DNA of 64,000 nucleotides, from contig NC_092356.1 of assembly GCF_963676685.1 (NCBI RefSeq), positions 46,153,601 through 46,217,600 on the forward strand. Reading direction: 5' to 3'. Both the position numbers and the translations under genes were made by a program. Each line of letters starts with the position of its first letter. Position 1 is the stretch's first letter. A model generated the notes under the pieces. It was not told where the DNA came from. It saw only the letters and a program-made list of their open reading frames with translations, and made no database searches. Shown here one piece after another: positions 23,825 to 36,670 of the stretch. This stretch comes from Mytilus edulis. Taxonomy: Eukaryota; Mollusca; Bivalvia; Mytilida; Mytilidae.

Positions 23825-24065
23825 AATAATTTTTTTTATCGGCCTGACCTTCTGAATACTCAATTTTATTTTATTTTTTTAAATTGACATTAAAATTTGA
23901 AGGATCAAATCATAGGAAACATGTGTATTTTAAAAGTTTTAAGTTGATAAGACTTCAACTTCATTAAAAACTACCTTGACCAAAAACTTTAACCTGAAGC
24001 AGGACAGACGGACGAACGAACGAACGAACGGCCGCACAGACCAGAAAACATAAATTGGACATAAA
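23825..24065 (-). repeat. Dispersed repeat with a GTCC/GAAC microsatellite
   Basis: Reverse-strand copy of the repeat at 39920-40215: ACTTCATTAAAAACTACCTT, CTTTAACCTGAAGCAGGACA, then GACGGACGAACGAACGAACG and CAGACCAGAAAACAT. Short-motif tract at 24005-24030. Confidence 0.65.
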
Positions 24066-24466
24066 AATAACTTTCACCTATCTAATAACCCCGGTAACCT
24101 GTACACAATCGGCGCAAATGAAAGACAAAATGAAAGAATAAAAAAAATGAAATGCAGATCGCCGCAAAAAAGTAGAGATCAAAAGTTATATTTTATTGTT
24201 TTTATTAGAACGAAGGTTAAATATAGTGTAGTATCTTTTGTGTCCATTTGTGTTAAATTTCCACAAGATATCAGCTCGACGCTTAATTCTTCTTTACTTG
24301 GGAGACGTATTTTTAAGCGTACACCATGTTGGAATCCGTGAAAAACGCGAAATAGGACGTTATAATTTGACGTTTTTTCATTGCTAGAAACAACGTCATA
24401 GAGCTTTTATGTCACTACCAAGTTGCGCTAGATGATGCGCATAAACAATAGGCTGTTTGGTCTTTA

Positions 24467-26525
24467 TGCCCGCGTCACACTGTCCCGATTTTTACGCCGA
24501 TGGCAACATGATAATGGAAATTTTTAAAATCGGGACTGATCGTATTCAGATCTGGATATTCGTAGTGCCATCTTTAACCATCGTAGAACCATCGGCCACT
24601 TTTCTAGCCTTCGGGGACAACTTCGGGAAGGGTTCTAAATTTTTTAACATGTTAAAAAATCCCCGAAGGTGTGTCCGATGTTAAGGGTTCGTATTGAGTT
24701 CGGTTCACCATCCTCACCATCGTAATGTCACCGGGAATGCATCTTTGCACATCGTATTGCATTCGTGTTTCCATCGTTTCCATCGGGCAGTTTTGACATT
24801 ACGATGTCTACACGAATGAATCACGAAGATACCCGAAGGTCTTACGATGGCAACACGACTTCGTGAAGACCTCGTAATTCCGTCGTGTTGCCATCGAATA
24901 AAAGTACGAAGGCGACAAGATGGAACTACGACGGCAATAAATCCAGCTAAATGTAAGTTAATTTTCGCGCTAAAATACATTTAAAGTGCCATGCGCGATA
25001 TTCACTGGTCAGTCTAATACGACAGTTAAGAAAGACTTTCACAAAACATGGAGCTCATATCATATGATTCTATGAGAACAAGAAAGGCGACAGCGTTGTT
25101 TCTATTAATTCAAATGGAACAAGAAGAGCAGCTATTACAGGCTCAGGATTTACTTTTACTAGTAAAATATTATTTTTTGTCAATTTTTCTTATCAAGTAA
25201 CATAATGAAAATCATAAACGCGCCTCGTACACCAACACTGCAGGTACACGTATATAGGGAAACCAACTTTTTCTTCATTATTCTGATTTTTTATGTATCG
25301 TCTGAGTTGTTGTCACACGAATGTTTACTCCATTACCATTTTGTTTTTTATATGTCATATTTTGCCGCATTTGTTGCTTTCCCCACATCCTTCCTTTAGT
25401 CTATATTATTATGATATTATCCTGGAAAGAGCTCTTTTTGAATAAAAGGGATCAACGAACCCATTACCTTACCTTTAAGATAGATCAGTAAACATGGACC
25501 TAATAATGGGTGATTATTCAGACTAGTTCACACATTTTACAATTCAAACAAGGCGATGCCGAGCGTGACATCCCCTCGTATGTAATATATTGGGGACAAA
25601 TATGGACACTATATTTGTATATGACACATGCAGAAAATGGTAAATTGAATATGCATATTTGATACATAAACTATTTTTTTAGAAATCAACCAAAACATTC
25701 AGTAACTGGAAATACCTTTAATATTGTCTTTAGAACCAGCAGGTAAAAAATGAGCAACCAATTTCCTGTGTATTATGCTATTTCAAGGAGAAAAAACAAG
25801 TCCATCTGCATGACCTTGACCTTTGGCCGTGAACGTAAAAAATGTCAGATCATTACAAGGAGGAACAATATACCAAATGTGGTTAAAATCTTTTGAAGCA
25901 TATTTGTTTTAGAGTGTCCACAAGGGTGATATTGCCTTGTTTTACAACTACCACTGTGACCTTGACCTTTGAACTTTAAAGTCAATAGCGCTTAAGATAT
26001 TCTTAACGAGTAACACCATATACCAAGTTTTGAGCATATTGGTTCTAGAGTGTCAATAACAATTTTATCTACACGCAACTTACATGTAGTAGGCGAGGGG
26101 ATAATAAACTAAGTTTTATAAGAATTAGACAAAAAGATCGATTTCCCGCCATGCATGGCAGACTTGTACAGAAACGATATGTTGTCGAAATTCTTTTCGT
26201 ATCTTTTAGACATCGTATGGCCATCGCGCCATCATCGTAATCCAACGTGGAGCCTTCGTAATCCATCGCTAGCCTTCGTGATCCATCGTGTAGGCTTCGG
26301 CTGAGATATGAAGCCTAAATACCCGTCTTCGGTTAACCTTCGTCTGTCCATCTTTTGCTATCGTATATAATTTCGGCACCATCGTATAGACTTCGTTATT
26401 CATCGTACTTGCTTCGGTCACTTTTTTGGTATTTTAACGAGATCGGGACCAACTTCGTACGAACTTACAATTTTCGCATTCGAGTGTCCATCGCATATAA
26501 AAATCGGGACAGTGTGACGCGGGCA
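24467..26525 (+). mobile_element. DNA transposon of probable PIF/Harbinger type, 2.06 kb, TTA target duplication
   Basis: Left end TGCCCGCGTCACACTGTCCC continues identically for 28 bases to 24494; the right end (26498-26525) is its exact reverse complement. TTA stands outside both ends (24464-24466 and 26526-26528). Both ends are followed inwards by arrays of CCATCGTA / CTTCGTA-type motifs in both orientations (24560-24940 and 26170-26490). A 50-residue frame at 25049-25201 (RTRKATALFLLIQMEQEEQ) is reminiscent of the acidic and basic N-terminal leader of Harbinger-type proteins, but no catalytic domain remains. Part of the inside (about 25750-26070, GACCTTGACCTTTGAAC) is a common molluscan repeat. 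Confidence 0.7.
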
Positions 26526-27414
26526 TTAAGATGAATGAGATTGTTTTCCTTTAGTCTGTATTCCATTCTATAGACAATCAATTAACGCCAACATGACGCT
26601 TTTAAAAAAACCTCATTATAATTACATTTTTCAAACAAAAACTATTGTAATTATTAAAATTGAATTGCAGATAAGATGACCAGACAGCAGATTGTTAACA
26701 TAAGATCGGAATTAATTAATTTCTACATTTGGAGTCTTGACCAGTCATAAATGATCATTTATGTGAAATTCAGTATTTTTGTGATTTTACTTTTATATCA
26801 TCTCTACCTTATCAAAAAGTACTTTATCTCTACAAACAAATAATCTTTTTGCAAAGTTGGAAATTGTACACTTGATTAGAAATGAAGACTGCTTGAATGA
26901 TAAAAGAACAAATCCAAAACGATTTTAGAAGTAGCAATATGGAGAATGATAATGATTCTTAATTTTTTTAAATACATTTTATTTAGTATTTTACAAGATT
27001 GATAGTTTATATAAATATACAGTGTTAATTTCCATTGTTTAACGCAAGGGTATATTGCAAAGAATCCTGCTCAAACTTTAGTGAAAGACGGGTTTAACTT
27101 TGCATTGTTGCGAGAATTTATATTCTTTGTTGAATGCAATTGTAGTGACCTGCAATACAAGTACCATTCAATTGAGTTTAGTTATATGTCTTATCTGTCT
27201 CTGTCCTAGGTTTTCAATATTTTGCATGTGTAGTGCATCATGACATAAGACATTGTTACGTGTACCATGATGAGCTTTCGTGCAAGACTGCTGTGTGTAT
27301 TTTTTACATGGAACATTTGATCAGACTTTGACTCCTGGGAGCTTATTCACGAAGCATCCGTTAGCTAACGGACCCGTTAAGTTAACGGAGACGTTAACGG
27401 GTACGTCCGTTAAA

Positions 27415-28460
27415 ATTTAAGTTGAAGAGTTTACTCATGAGAGAGGCTTCCAACATTTCTGGGGCACCATACCGCTCGTCAAGCCTCTTCCATAATCTCT
27501 GTATACCTATAGTAGGATTATTGGCGTTCGACGCTCTTCTGCTAATGGCGTGTTTAGCAGACTCTGGACCGAGCCACTTGATCAGTAAATCGATCTGTTC
27601 TGAGTCAGAGACTTGTAACTCATCAGTCACGTTCCTGAAGCTTGCTTTCCAAGTATGAAAGGATTCTGCCCGATCGTTAAAGCTTGTTAATCGGGAGAAA
27701 AGCAGGTCCTTGCGTAAGAGGAATCTAGTTATCTCTGATGTAAGGTTGATTTGTTGCTGATGTGCAACAGGGATCTCTTCTACTACGTATTGTTTTTCGT
27801 GTGAAACAGGGATCTCTTCTTTAACGTCTTGTTTTGTGCGTAAGACAGGGGTCGCTTCTTTGACACCCTGTTTTTTGGTGTTCAGTAGGGCTCTTATCTG
27901 AAAGTAGATATAGGAAGATGTGGTGTGAGTGCCAAAGGCCTAGTTTTTGTATGCCGGTTACTAATCCCAGATCTTGGATAAAAGGTAACTCTGGTGACTT
28001 GTTATCGGAAGGCAAGACAGCAGATGTCTGTGACAGCAAGTTCGATGCCACGAATGTCACGAACACTGGTGCTTCGTGACTCAGCTCGATCTTAACAGGA
28101 ATTTGTTTTTTCTTTTGAGGTCCTGTTACTTCCGTTACAACAGTTGATACAGGAAGTTTATCTGATACGTTAGAGCTACCGCTGCGTGAGATTTTCTTAC
28201 CCCTTAAAGTCTTTGTTTTAGTTGATTTGGCCTTAGTTAGGGGGAGGCGATGCTCGTGTAGTTTTTCCATAACAAGTTCCACTTTTGACAGACGAAAATC
28301 CAAAGAGAGTTTACATGCATCAATTTCTTTTTGACTCTCCTATGTTCTGATCCTTTTCAGAAAGTCTAGGTATTCATCTGTGAGCCTACGATAATTATTA
28401 CAGGCTTTAACAAGTTTGTCCTGGACTGTTAGGAGTTGCTGGAGCTCGCATTAGTTCAGA
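27415..28460 (-). pseudogene. gag: BEL/Pao-type LTR retrotransposon gag fragment
   Basis: The minus strand can be read as one interrupted polyprotein start. It begins near 28460 with LQQLLTVQDKLVKACNNYRR, has an in-frame TAG near 28348 (after FLKRIRT), continues through MDFRLSKVELVMEKLHEHR, shifts frame near 27900, and goes on as EIPVAHQQQINLTSEITRFL, FSRLTSFNDRAESFHTWK and LLIKWLGPESAKHAI to RLWKRLDERYGAPEMLE. The tryptophan-containing stretch followed by the aggregate helix region is typical of the DUF1759 gag-like part of BEL/Pao elements. Protease, RT and integrase are absent. It stops abruptly next to the TAACGG cluster of the host element. Confidence 0.7.
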
Positions 28461-29012
28461 CCCTTTAACAGAAACAAAGATTTATGGAGTAAATGTGCAC
28501 GAAACCTAATCGCACACAAAAACAATGCATAGAAAAAATACTAATGATCAATGGTCAAAGTTGCTGGAGGGTCTTCAACTATAAAAGAATCATAAGCAGT
28601 ACTTGTACTTAAATTATAATACTGCACTGTCCCTATATTTAAATCTAGTCATACAAAAATCACATAAGTCTAAGCACAATACAAGATAAGAACAGACAGA
28701 CAGATCCGGTATTAATGATTATGAGAATAACGATTTTGGCTTTATCCTACATATCGGTCTTTTAATGTTGTCCATAAAACCTAAAAGTCTTAAATTACAA
28801 TGAATCTAAGTTTTTGCTTTGAGACCAGATATTGCCGAAAAAATAAATGTCTGAAAGAGTCCGGGAAACGCTCAGAATCACGGCACAATCTTGAGTGGCC
28901 CCCAGACCCCTCGCCAAAAAACATTTCGCCTCGCTCCGCTCGGCAAATATATTTTGCCTCACTATTAGAAGAGGCTAGTTACAGCCCTGTCAGCAATTTA
29001 TAGTTAAGCGTA

Positions 29013-29576
29013 TTTTAGACTTGCAAACTTCAACTAGGTTGGATATGTGTCAAAGTATACTAGGACTCCATCCTATTACTTCAACTATAGAAATGAAGAA
29101 GTTATATTTCTTACAAAAGCTTTGTAGTCTTAATGATAAATTCCTAACGAAAAAACTATTTCTTGTGCGCCTGTACCCTTATTTTATTGACACTGAACGT
29201 AAACATTATGGGTTCGTTCAAGAAATTATGGATATCTTATACAAATATAATATTCATGAATATGTGATTATCTTTATGCGAGATGGTGTTTTCACTACAA
29301 ATCAATCTTCGAAAATAATAGTGAATAATACGGTAGACAAAGTACAAACTGATGAATGGACTCGTCGAATACTTCTTTTTTTTCAATATTCACCTCTCGG
29401 TCAAAGTCCCTGATTTCTGGAAGTTCGCTAGACCATCAAGAGAAGTCATAAACGCATACTTTATAACAAAATTACTAACTGACATCCCTAATAACATGGG
29501 AAGCACTTGCAAGCTATGTGACAGACTTTTTTTTTTTTTAGATATATACGTACATGCGTGTAGTATTAAGAATTAA
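29013..29576 (+). pseudogene. C-terminal fragment of a LINE-type ORF2
   Basis: The frame RLDMCQSILGLHPITSTIEM, KKLYFLQKLCSLNDKFL, then a region ending WTRRILLFF, shifts at a T-run near 29385 and continues DFWKFARPSREVINAYF to CKLCDRLFF and HACS. This order (LGL-P-S-I-K-FL-L, then the W-A-R stretch, then a CxxC...H...C cluster) is what follows the reverse transcriptase in several non-LTR retrotransposons. The RT itself is not present. Two homopolymer frameshifts make it non-functional. Confidence 0.5.
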
Positions 29577-31039
29577 ATGAAAAAGACAAGATCCTATGAA
29601 AATACGGCACACGACAACCAGTCACTCGACAATCTTGAAAGATTTTGCTTTGCTACTATAACTTGTGACTTGAAGTTAGTTATTTTATAAAAATAATCAC
29701 TCCGCTAAAAAGGGAATTTGGTTTATAGTTTTATTTACATCCAGTGGCAAATAGTTCATACATGTTCAGAACGAAAAATAGATAACAAAAAAATACGGTA
29801 AGTAGTTCCTGTATGTAGATCACCAACCGGATTAATGGGGCGAAACATTTTTACTGTTTTTTTTCTCAAGGAAAATGTGATAGAGCAAAGAAGATACTCT
29901 TTGGCCTAAAAACTGACCTTTTTCTAGTTTGTAACTGTAATTTAGCGAAGGGCAATGTCATATTTTCTTCATAAGTCACAAAAACAGATTACTAGTACTT
30001 TGTTGATCAGATTTAGCCATTTTTCATTTTAAATAATAAATAAATGATAAGTTTCTGTTTGGAAAACGCTTCACCACAGTCCTGCAGATATAATAAGAAA
30101 TCAATGGGTCCTATCTATAAAAAAAAAACGGTCTCAAGAACAGAGTCAGGAGTCGTAATCTTTTAAATTCTTTGTGTTTACAATCATTAATATTTTATGA
30201 TTGATACATTCTAGTATTACAGCGAAAACATATAAGGTTAAGAAAACTTACAGGATAAACAATCAGAAAAATTTAATATAAACCCACATATTGTAAACCT
30301 TTCATTTTATGACTGTTCTTCAATTTTCATTGAAATAATTTCGTATTCGATTTCTTAATTCATATAAGATTTATATTGTAAAATTCCAATTCATATAAAT
30401 TATATACTACTATCTATAAAAGTGCCCGTTTAACGGGTACGTCAACGTACCCGTTAGTTATCAGGTTTAACGGAACACTTAACGGAGACGTTAACGGGTG
30501 CGTTAATTAACGGAGGCTTTGTGAATACGAATAAAATTTAGCGGAAACTTAACGGAGATACTAACGGGTCCGTTAGCTAACGGATGCTTCGTGAATAAGC
30601 TCCCTGACCTACATGTATGCACGTTGGGTGTGTCATCATGTTGCAGTGTGTTCCTCGGTATATTACCTTGACCTCAAAATATAATTTTCAATTGACCTTG
30701 CTTCTGAATATGTGGCATGTAGATGTATTGTCATAAGATGATGAGTCTATTGGCACGAGAAACTTCATGTGAGCTTGACCTTTGCCCTCAATGTAAAACT
30801 TGTATATTTTGTTTGAATTAAATGGAGAATTAACGGTATGATTGGCACTCGTACCACATCTTTTTAGATATATTAGATATATAGATATATAGATATATTG
30901 TTAGTTTTGTGTACCACGATGACCCTTTTCTCAAAATCCGCGTTGTGTGTTTTTTTTTTACAAGGATCTCTTGACCAGACTATGACTTTTTGACTCTTGA
31001 CCTTTGCATATTGGATGTGTCTCTTGGTACTAAGATTAC

Positions 31040-31150
31040 CTTGACGTCAAGTCAGGAGTCTCTGGTTTTTGTTTGTCTTGTATGTTTTTAATTGTAAGTT
31101 TATTTTATGATTTGGAGTTTGAATTGGTACTGTAAAGGGCCATATGAACT
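31040..31150 (+). repeat. Fragment of a dispersed repeat (GTCAGGAGCCTCTGG family)
   Basis: GTCAAGTCAGGAGTCTCTGG ... TGTCTTGTATG ... GATTTGGAGTTTG matches 58550-58640 and the minus strand of 40480-40575. Confidence 0.6.
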
Positions 31151-31185
31151 ATGGGCGAGGGATTTTCTCGCTTTGTTGAAGTAAA

Positions 31186-31312
31186 AAAAAGATGTGGTAT
31201 GATTGCCAATGAGACAACTATCCACAAAAGACCAAAATGACACAGACATTAACAACTATAGGTCACCTTACGGCCTTCAACAATGAGCAAAGCCCATACC
31301 GCATAGTAAGCT
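31186..31312 (+). repeat. 5' fragment of the AGATGTGGTATGATTGCC repeat, nested
   Basis: Begins AAGATGTGGTATGATTGCCA, continues GACAACTATCCACAAAAGAC and GTCACCTTACGGCCTTCAAC and stops at TAAGCTATGAGG. The flanks (31150-31180 and 31315-31400) are pieces of the other repeat family, which suggests insertion into it. Confidence 0.7.
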
Positions 31313-32261
31313 ATGAGGACCCATTAGTGGCCTTTGACTGCTTTCTGCTCTTTTGACATGGTTACTGTCTCTTACACATTCCACATTTCCATTCTAAATT
31401 TTTAAGAATGTTTGGTTCAGATGAAACTAAATCCTTTAATTTCAGTGAATATCAAGTGAGACAATTTACTGCTTCAGTAGCATCGTGTGATAGATAATGC
31501 AAAATGTTTCAATCATTTTACCTTAGATTTCATTTCATGGACATGTAGGTATGGATAGTCTGCTTTTACATTATAAAAATTCACGCAGAAGGTATACGCA
31601 TAACAATAAACTGAACTCAATGCTAAGAACCTTTAAAGTACACTTAGACAGAGAGCTCAATCTAGTGAAACACTTTGTTAAGTTGGTCACATTTAACTTG
31701 AAATATCACTGTCTGTTACCAAACTGCACCGAGATCCTGAAAAAATGTGCAAGTTCAGTCTATTTAAAGAAGAATTCAATGGAAGTAAATAAGCTGATTA
31801 CTGAAATAAATGTAGAATATGTCTATTAACCACAAATGGCCCTGCTTGTGAAAAACATGAGCAAACTTCCGCATATAGATGCAGGATTCGCGTAATTTTG
31901 ACCGTTTTGTGACGTGAATAAGTTTCAAAACATTTGGTTGAGGCAAATTAAAATTAAAGAACGGAAACAATAGATTTAGCAGTTTTCCTATCTCAAGGCT
32001 CCGGGTTGACATTTGTATCATTGGTACTCGTACCACAACTTTTTGCATCTAAAAACTCATGAACAGTGACGCCATCGGGACCCAATATCGAACTTAATAG
32101 ATCTGTGTTATGGGGTAATGTGAATCGCGTATAAGGTTCCTAACATTTGATTGAGTCAGACTTATTTAAGAGAAAGGAAACAAAAGAGTCAGCACTTGTT
32201 TTTAAAAGGACATGATAACTCTTGAACAGTAAAAGTGACACTTAAAAATTTGAAATTTGAT

Positions 32262-32590
32262 ATTGTGTTGAGGTGGGGATCCTGCTTACATGTTCAACCC
32301 CGCCTTATTCGGAATGTATGTGCCTGTGGTAAGTCAGGAGTCTGTAATTCAGTGAATGTCGTTTTTTAAGTGTTACACACTTGTTTTTCGTTCATTTTTT
32401 GCACATAAATTCGTTCTTTTATTTTCTCGTTTGAATATTGTTTTACAATGTCATTGCAGTGCATTTTATTGCTGACTATATGCGGTATTGACTTTGCTCA
32501 TTGTTGAAAGCTGAATATGACCTATAGTTGTTAGTGTTTGTGTCAATTGGTCGTTTGTGGAGAGTTTTCATTGGCACTCATGCCACATAA
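32262..32590 (-). repeat. Copy of the AGATGTGGTATGATTGCC repeat
   Basis: Runs from the GGTGGGGATCCTGCTTACAT part to GCACTCATGCCACATA. Diverged from the 11.2-kb copy. Confidence 0.65.
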
Positions 32591-32872
32591 GGGGGAGGGT
32601 TGGGATCCCGCTAACATGTTTAACCCCGTCTTATTTTATATGCTTGTGCCTATCTTGTTTTTCGTTTATTTTTTGTACATAAATTAGACCGTTTGTTTTC
32701 TCGTTTGAATTGTTTTACATTGTCATGTCGGTGACTTTAATAGCTGACTTTGCGGCATTAATCTTGCTCATTTGTTGAAGACCGTGTGGTGACCTTGGCT
32801 ACATTGAATAATTGTTAATTTCTGTGTCATTTAGTCTCCTGTGGAGAGTTCTCATTGGCACTCATGCACCAG
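32591..32872 (-). repeat. Second, abutting copy of the AGATGTGGTATGATTGCC repeat
   Basis: Starts again at GGGAGGGTTGGGATCCCGCT and ends at GGCACTCATGCACCA, directly after the previous copy and in the same orientation. It suggests tandem insertion or unequal exchange. Confidence 0.65.
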
Positions 32873-33180
32873 CTTCTTTTATATAGTGTGTATAAGTTTT
32901 GTAGTATTTGGTTGAGGCAAACTAAAGTTAGAAGAGCGGAACCCGTTTTTTATGAGACGTTCGGGACAGACGGACTAGTGTTACTCTTTATGCCTCTAAA
33001 TCATGGCGCCAACACAGAAGTTCTGACTATTGTGCTGGTGATACATATCCCACTAGCACTGTCATTAACACATGTACACATAATTTTATTATAAAAATAT
33101 TCAATCTTAATTTAAATTTCTTTATTTTTGGCCGAATGATTATATGCATGCCCTTCACAATGACTGAATGAGTATCAAAT

Positions 33181-33341
33181 TTAGTGGGAGATATTATGGA
33201 CATAATTGTGCAAATCGTGATACAAGCATGAAATTTGGTATAAAGGTTGACTAAATGATAATTAAAAAAAATCCGCTGCTGGCCAGAAAAAAAAATCATT
33301 TTTTTCAAGATGGCCACCACACATTTCGGAAATGGCGTCAT
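33181..33341 (+). repeat. Left arm of a diverged long inverted repeat
   Basis: TTAGTGGGAGATATTA, GTGCAAATCGTGATACAAGC, GCTGCTGGCCAGA and TCAAGATGGCCAC occur in the same order in the reverse complement of 36671-36839. It bounds a region holding the decayed gene at 33780-35785. Confidence 0.6.
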
Positions 33342-33720
33342 TACAAATTGACAATAATTCGTTAATCCTTTAAAAGGTGTGTTATATGTAAAATCCATTG
33401 TTACATTTTATAAAAAGTAAAGGACAGCTCCTACATTACGACTAGACAATACATTAAAGAAACTAAAGGTGACTTCCGGTTTCAAAATGCTGGCAAAAAA
33501 GTCAAAAATTTCAATTTTTATACTTTCAAGCAACTTCACAAGGGATGTAAATCCTTGAAAGATGTGTTATAGGTATAATTCAATGTAAAAACGTTAAAAA
33601 AAAGTTCGTAAGTACGACAAAACAACACATAAATGAAGAAAAATAGTGACTTCCGGTTCCAAAATGGCGGCAAATACGTAGAAAATATTTTTATAATTTC
33701 CATCAACTTAACAAGTGTTA
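33342..33720 (+). repeat. Diverged tandem units of about 180 bases
   Basis: TCCTTTAAAAGGTGTGTTAT (33369) recurs as TCCTTGAAAGATGTGTTATA (33551), and GGTGACTTCCGGTTTCAAAA (33468) recurs as AGTGACTTCCGGTTCCAAAA (33647), spacings of about 180 bases. Confidence 0.55.
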
Positions 33721-33779
33721 ACACTCTTTGTTAAGTTTAAATGCCTAGTTTGGTTAGAAAGACAGGTTGCTTATTTTAT

Positions 33780-35785
33780 AATTATCTGATAGTTGCCTAT
33801 CCAACAACCCGTACAAGGAAGACCAGAACGGTAGCATCTACAGTTACCAACACAGCTGGATTTTCGCCTCCGCATTTCAAAATTTTCTGACACGAGGATG
33901 CAACGGCAGTCAAAGAAGTCCATTTTGGTTTCCAACTGTCATTGATTCTTTCTTTCATCCAACCCCAGTGTTCATGACATGGAACACGTACCTGTCGAAT
34001 ACATAAATCAGGCTAAGCTCAAACAACTCTTCTTGATATACTTCTCTTTTGATGTGCTCTGGAAAAGAACCTCTTGTAGGCGGAATTGCATTACAATGCC
34101 TCTGCTTCCTGGCAAATAATTCACATCGTGCCTCGCTTCATACTTAAGCCTAAACAAAAACGTCCTTTACACCTGAAAAACCTTCCATTGTTAGCCAAGC
34201 TGGCCTTTTGCCTTTCTCATGACAATTCGACAAAGTGCCACATCCACTAAATGAATAGACGAAAGGAAGAGCAGCTACACAAGGACCAAACGCATTTGAT
34301 ATGTCACGTGCAGGAAGCCATCAATTCGTTATTCCTTCCATAACCTATCCTCAATTTGTTCTACCTAATTTTGCGATTGCTGCAATTCTTGATACTATTA
34401 CATCTGTGTCAGTACTACCTAAAATTACATTTTACAACACTTTTTATAATCATGCCGAACATGGACACACATTCGTGTATCTGCTGCTTCTTCATGATAA
34501 CAAGGGAATAGATAGGAAGTATCTTTATTGAAATTGCAAAGGATATTTTCACCATGAGTAACATACACATTTTTATTAGTCTCTTAAGAAGCAATTTTGT
34601 CAAGCAATAAACTTGCACAATTTCGTTTTGTTGTCATCTTCACAGAGAAAACTACTGCATACCATTGGTGTTCTACTAGAACCAACACCTTTCCATCTGG
34701 CACAAGAACCTTGCCTTTGTCTTGTCACAGCCTTTAAATTATTCATTTAGTAAACATCAAATACAATGTCTACTTTTGAATACTTATCGATGCAAGATTT
34801 TATATAAGGCAGTATGGCATCATTAGCATAATCATCAAATATTTTTGCCCAACTTTGTGACCCGGAATTAACCATTGCTGCCCCACCAACGATAAATGCG
34901 TCCGAATTTTGATCAGCAAATCGCAGAATGTTTCAAGTGAACCCATTTGCAGCGATTTAATACCACTATTTCAAGTGACATCCTGAGATAAAGACGGAAG
35001 AGCAGTTTGGTTTCTATGGATAAAGAAATATTCCAAGTAAAACTGTCTACTGTGACAAAAAATTAAAAGTCTAGAAAAGATTTGCAATCACTTTTAAGGT
35101 TCTCTAGCTTTGTTTTTGTCAACGACGTTTCCAGTTTCATTTTGCGGCCAAAATAGGAAGTTGTTCTTTTTTATTTGGTTATAAAAAGCAGGTTCTGCTT
35201 CGTTTTGCATTTGCTTCAACAGATCTTCGTATTGTGTGGACCAATATCTTGGAGTTTATTTACATATCTTACTTGTTTCCGAATCAACAATTTCCAAATG
35301 GAGTATTTTTTCTTTACAAATCTGACGACTCTTTTAGAAATGAATTTCCAAACTCGTTTTGCAAAACCTTTAAAGCTGTTTAAAGAAATCTTTTTGTGTT
35401 TTCGTAGAGTCTTCATTATGTCGTTCGTCTGTTTTAGAATGACCCAAACCACTAGATCTTTCACATTAATCTTCTAGTATACTGACTCCTGGTCCAGCTA
35501 TCATCCATTTGTATAAAAGGGAGCTTCGGTTAATCCTATGGCACCAACATTGCCCTCATCAATTGCATTATTCTGTTTTTGTGCCTGATCAATTGTGTAA
35601 TAAGAAAGAAATTTGCTGGTCTTACGTACAGTGAAATTATCATTTTCAAATTCCATTGCAACCTGAGGGTGATGTTCGGGAAGGGAAGTCATATCTCGGA
35701 GATGAGTCGGTAACGATCGAGCATAATTTACATGATCAAGACCTAAAGCAATCCGCTATCATGCTTTATACATGTTATATGGACT
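33780..35785 (-). pseudogene. Decayed gene of an orphan transposon-associated protein family of marine invertebrates
   Basis: Fragments on the minus strand follow one another in a recognisable family order. NYARSLPTHLRDM and FENDNFTVRKTSK lead to IDQAQKQNNA and GAIGLTEAP near 35560-35700. KWMIAGPGVSILED follows near 35480-35510, then AFIVGGAAMVNSG and KVDIVFDVY near 34760-34900. DTDVIV, AFGPCVAALPF and SGCGTLSN lie near 34230-34410. SFPEHIKREVYQEELFE and a cysteine-rich end CVGNCRCYRSGLPC lie near 33800-34070. I recall this combination (a DQAxxQNN motif, an HAFTGCD-like motif and a CxC tail) from repetitive proteins of cnidarians and molluscs; its function is unknown to me. Stops and frameshifts are frequent. 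Confidence 0.6.
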
Positions 35786-36670
35786 GTTTGAAAAGAAGGA
35801 AATCTCACTCATGAAATGAGTATAATACCAAAATCAGAAGAAGTCCTTAATTTATAATTGAACACCAGGAATTAAACTTTGGTCGAGATGACTCTATTTC
35901 CTTACACCAGTCTTTTAAATCGTTGAACGTCACAGAGTCATTACATAATTATATATTCTGAGTTTATCTTTCATAATCTAAAATTAACAATTTTTAAGCA
36001 AATACATGCAGTTGTCTGATGCGCCTGTCTAGTCCTAGGTACATTTGAACATACATAAAAAGAATCTGCCGTTCTTGGTGTTGCAATATTGGCTTCAGTA
36101 AGACATGTCTATCCCCTATCAAGCAATATATAACCCAGAGTTTTATATTAAGTTATTTCAATGTGCAATCCACCAAACATGACGATACACTTATATATTT
36201 CCTTACAAATCAGGCCATTCCCACTGAATTTACTTAGGCATTTCCAAAAGTGGCTGATCTGCAGTTACAATTGATGTTTCTCCGGAATTAACCAAATTTT
36301 CGCCTTAACCATCGAATACCTGAGAATTGCCTGGTAGTGCATACAAATCGCTTTTGATGTCTATAAATAGTTTGCACATGCGCAAAAGTGTGAAACACAT
36401 GTGTATCATAACCTTGAAAAATGTTATTAAACCAATACATAATATCATTAGAAATCCAAAAACACTAAATATATGGTAAATAGTTCAAATATTTTTGAAA
36501 GAATTTTTTTACATTTTCGCGCATGCGCAAATACTGGATATTTCAAATATTCATTTTTGATAAATATGTGATGTAAGGAAGGTAGCCACCAAACCTGGTA
36601 ATTGGTTTTTACTAAAAGAAGTTCAAAGAAAAGTTTTCGAGAAAAATCAGTATTTTCAAACTAAAGAAAA

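Larger units (their letters stand above)
27337..30604 (+). mobile_element. 3.27-kb element with 43-base terminal inverted repeats, carrying other retroelement fragments
   Basis: GGGAGCTTATTCACGAAGCA at 27337 starts a 43-base stretch whose exact reverse complement ends at 30604. Inside each end lie dense clusters of TAACGG/CCGTTA (six in 27357-27415, ten in about 30424-30590). The outer junction reads GACTCCT on the left and TGACCT on the right; a CCT duplication is possible but not certain. Between the ends are a BEL/Pao gag fragment (minus) and a LINE ORF2 fragment (plus), so no transposase of its own was found. Superfamily unknown. Confidence 0.75.
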
